Below, piece after piece: positions 62,285 to 64,000 of a stretch of 64,000 bases of DNA (position 1 is its first letter; each line of letters opens with the position of its first letter). Made by a program: the position numbers and the translations under genes. Location: positions 70,293,297-70,357,296 of the forward strand of contig NC_084836.1 in assembly GCF_033115175.1 (NCBI RefSeq), given 5' to 3'. Below the pieces are notes generated by a model, which saw only the letters and a program-made list of their open reading frames with translations, did not search any database and was not told the DNA's origin. Source of the stretch: Lepus europaeus (lineage: Eukaryota; Chordata; Mammalia; Lagomorpha; Leporidae).

Positions 62285-62650
62285 TTAGGGGGTTCTAACC
62301 CAGCTCACACAGCCTCAGCTCAAATATTGTTCCCAAAATGACCTCGGTCCCTCATCACAGCTGCACTGCGGAGCCCACTGACAGGTGGGGACGAGGCCAA
62401 CGGCGGCTTGAGACAGCAGCGGGAGAAGCAACCAGGTGCAGCTAGCCTAGCCATGGGGATGGTGCTGAGGCAGTCTCGAATCATGGCTGGCGTGAGGATG
62501 AGAAGGACCAAGTGGAGAATGGTCTGGGTGGGAACAGCTGGAGCTCCAAGGAGTGCCTGCCGAGTGAACACACGGGCCAGGCACACACCACGGCTTGCAG
62601 GTGCATGTCAGGCCCTTGGTGGGAGCACAGGGATGGATCCTAGGGACATA
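62285..62650. other. Intergenic unique stretch
   Basis: Nothing recognised. Confidence 0.45.
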
Positions 62651-62660
62651 AAAGAGGGGT

Positions 62661-63000
62661 AGGGGCCAGTGCTGTGGCATAGTAGGTTAAGCCTCTGCCT
62701 GCAGAGCCGGCATCCCATATGGGTGCTGGTTTAAGTCCCAGCTGCTCCACTTCCCATCCACTCCCTGCTAATATACCTGGGAAAGCAGCAGAAAATGGCC
62801 CAAGTGCTTAGGCCCCTGCACCCATGTGGGAGACCTAGAAGAAGCTCCTGGTTCCTGGCTTCGGATCAGCTCAGCTCCCACCATTGCGACCCTTAGGGGA
62901 GTGAACCAGTGGATGGAAGACCTCTCTCTCTGTCTCTCTCTCTTTCTGTCTGTAACTCTACTTCTCAAATAAATAAAATAAATCTTTTAAAAAGAAACAA
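62661..63000 (+). repeat. CSINE with target-site duplication
   Basis: Flanked by AAAGAGGGGT at 62651-62660 and 63002-63011. Confidence 0.92.
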
Positions 63001-63011
63001 GAAAGAGGGGT

Positions 63012-64000
63012 CTGGAGGGGCCTGGTAGCAGGGCTGGGTTGGGCTCCAGGGAGAGGAGGAGGGACAGAATGTCTTTGGGTGTGTGCTTGGGCCCTGCTGC
63101 GCTAGGCTGCAGTGGGGAGGGGTGGGTGGTGGTGGTAATAGATGACTTGAGCTCTGGTGTCCTGATGTTGAGATATTGCTGGCCAGGGAGAGAAGGCGTG
63201 GGCAGGGGTGGGCAGCAAGCAGATGGTGGGGGATGGGAGGTGGGGGGACCGGGACACTGGGCTTTTAATGATTATAGGAGGAGCCAGCGACCAGTGGGTG
63301 GTTGGAGAGAGAGGTGGGAGGGGGTAATGGATGAGGATCTCTGCCCTGAGAAGGGAAGGGATGGGCTCCAGATGGTGGTGCATCCCAGCCAGGAGGGAGC
63401 CGGAAAAGTGGGGTGCGGAGTGGAAGGGAGGTGGGAGCAGGTGGCGGGAACTGCTGGCTTGGAGCTGCTGCTGGCTCGCCATGAGGACAGAGCAGGGTGA
63501 GGCAGGGCCTGGGAGGGTTGGGACTCACTGACACCACCAAGAACTGAAAAGGCCTGCGGGAGTTCAAGGCCATGGGTGGCTGGACCCCGCATGGTGGGCT
63601 CCCTGCTCTCCAGCCGGGCTCAGCGCCTGGGGGAGGAACAGAAGCAGCCCAGAGATGGAAGGGGAGGTTGAGGCCATGCAGAGCAAGCAGCAAGGCTTGT
63701 CACAGGCGGGGAGACAGCTGGGGCGAGGGGTGCTCTGCACAGGTGAGCGGATCCTGGAGCAGGGGGGTGTAGCCCCTCCAGGGGTCGGCCCCCAGCGCGA
63801 AGGTGCCTCTGGCCCGTGGGTGCCTCACATTCAGGTCTCCGCATGTCTTGCCCCTGGCCACAGAGACCTGCCTCCGCGGGGGCCCGTCAGCCCCCACCCC
63901 TGCAGCCAGAGGGAACACAGGACCCCTGTCCCCAGTCCCCCTCAGATGATCTGTTCCTGTTCCCATCCTGTGGGCGACTCCAGCCCTGGCCTCCTCTCCC
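63012..64000. other. Intergenic G-rich stretch at right edge
   Basis: G-rich unique sequence; long open frames here follow from base composition. No gene recognised. Confidence 0.5.

Noticed and set aside
50220-64000. Exons of FAIM2 at the right side
   Set aside because: Synteny predicts FAIM2 beyond AQP2, but I could not find any segment encoding recognisable FAIM2 protein.

Overview
The window is a mammalian chromosome segment and almost certainly comes from a lagomorph, most likely rabbit. More than fifty copies of the tRNA-derived lagomorph C-repeat SINE (CSINE) are present. These are recognisable by a GC-rich head, a CT-rich 3' part and an AAATAAATAAATCTT tail. Older mammalian repeats (MIR, L2, an L1M piece, Tigger DNA transposons) lie among them. 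The gene order RACGAP1 - AQP6 - AQP5 - AQP2 is that of human 12q13, seen here in reverse.

Layout. 1-15.4 kb holds the 3' two thirds of RACGAP1 on the + strand: eleven coding exons, the stop at 14210-14212 and a 3' UTR of about 1.1 kb, with CSINEs packed into the introns. 15.4-28.8 kb is intergenic, with CSINEs, a decayed Tigger transposon, a 46-bp inverted repeat 854 bp apart and an AT-rich homeobox-type island. 28.8-50.1 kb is the aquaporin cluster on the - strand: AQP6 (29179-31092), AQP5 (37987-40450, CpG-island promoter with a TATA box) and AQP2 (46032-49942, TATA box, E-box, GATA and near-CRE sites upstream). 50.1-64 kb is the AQP2 upstream intergenic region, dense in SINEs, with no convincing exon; by synteny FAIM2 should lie beyond the right edge.

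All three aquaporins have four coding exons joined in phase 0 at equivalent positions, which shows tandem duplication. Their reconstructed proteins are 269, 262 and 271 residues, with both NPA motifs and the F/H/C/R selectivity filter intact. AQP2 keeps the vasopressin-regulated tail (S256, S261, S264, S269, K270). AQP6 keeps N60 and K72, residues tied to its anion-channel behaviour. RACGAP1 is unrelated in function (centralspindlin GAP for cytokinesis). I found no sign of a novel coding system. The points most worth checking are the inverted repeat, three co-oriented CTCF-like motifs between AQP6 and AQP5, the nested SINEs with clear target-site duplications, and SINE- or MIR-supplied polyadenylation signals. 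All calls are from reading the sequence and recalled family knowledge; nothing was aligned by computer.
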